DNA from: Phycisphaerae bacterium
GTDB lineage: Bacteria; Planctomycetota; Phycisphaerae; Phycisphaerales; UBA1924
NCBI GenBank assembly: GCA_016794925.1
Contig: JAEUIW010000012.1
Coordinates: 50,636 to 114,635, forward strand
Direction: 5' to 3'
Length of the DNA stretch: 64,000 bases
The position numbers were made by a program, and so were the translations under genes. Every line of letters starts with the position of its first letter. Within the stretch, counting starts at the first letter, position 1. A model generated the notes under the pieces. It saw nothing but the letters and a program-made list of their open reading frames with translations, was not told the origin of the DNA and searched no databases. Shown here piece after piece: positions 63,914-64,000 of this stretch.

Positions 63914-64000
63914 GAGAACATTATGACCTGCCTGACTTTCCTGTACCAGTTCAGATGAGAGGAACCGTGAGGAAGTCTACTGATGTCTCCCGCGGCGTGC

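Overview
The window is high-GC bacterial chromosome that reads as Planctomycetota, most likely a member of the Phycisphaerae. Three loci carry the dockerin-like tail typical of that group (two DFNxD / VDDFDYFDFL half-repeats). There is also a multiheme c-type cytochrome beside a PVC-type beta-propeller 'membrane-bound dehydrogenase', an LptD-like outer-membrane protein, and many secreted FG-GAP, BNR and hypothetical proteins. Coding density is high and nearly every gap is short. I see no tRNA or rRNA genes, no CRISPR array and no insertion sequence.

Layout. 1-660: the 5' end of an argR repressor gene running off the left edge, divergent from a small gene. 681-8893: a ribose-type ABC permease and binding protein without an ATPase, divergent from a sugar isomerase, a pentaheme cytochrome and a propeller dehydrogenase, probably one sugar uptake and oxidation locus. 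9419-13998: HD hydrolase, Tat-exported class V PLP enzyme, FHA-GAF-SpoIIE phosphatase, ScpB. 14078-21041: secreted FG-GAP/dockerin protein, L-serine dehydratase and two tandem TPR-sulfotransferases. 21148-27833: envelope proteins, including a PDZ-less HtrA-type protease and an FG-GAP protein. 27794-29113: an SPFH plus ribbon-helix-helix pair behind a near-consensus promoter with repeated GATATC palindromes. 29210-35991: MiaB with a large insertion and an in-frame dockerin remnant after its stop, an orphan histidine kinase, a glycosyltransferase and trigger factor. 36089-44273: a planctomycete conserved protein, a HEAT-like protein with a coupled small partner, a TraB-like protein with a nested pseudopilin-type domain, a LEA-like lipoprotein and a secreted BNR propeller protein. 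44456-47923: DUF1338/HglS-type enzyme, minimal asparaginase-like protein and an aminotransferase, possibly lysine-related. 47949-58943: a long minus-strand run with 2-oxoacid dehydrogenase E1/E2, acyl-CoA dehydrogenase, three enoyl-CoA hydratase paralogues, HMG-CoA lyase and ArgJ, consistent with branched-chain amino acid (leucine) breakdown. 58968-63913: LptD-like protein, a clear intrinsic terminator and a dockerin-tailed protein lacking a signal peptide.

No complete undescribed defence or mobile system is evident. The most unusual items are the nested TraB/T2SSG protein, the SPFH-RHH operon with its operator-like repeats, the miaB insertion with the in-frame dockerin relic, the tandem TPR-sulfotransferases and the cytochrome/propeller locus. 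All functions are inferred from reading the sequence; no database search was run.
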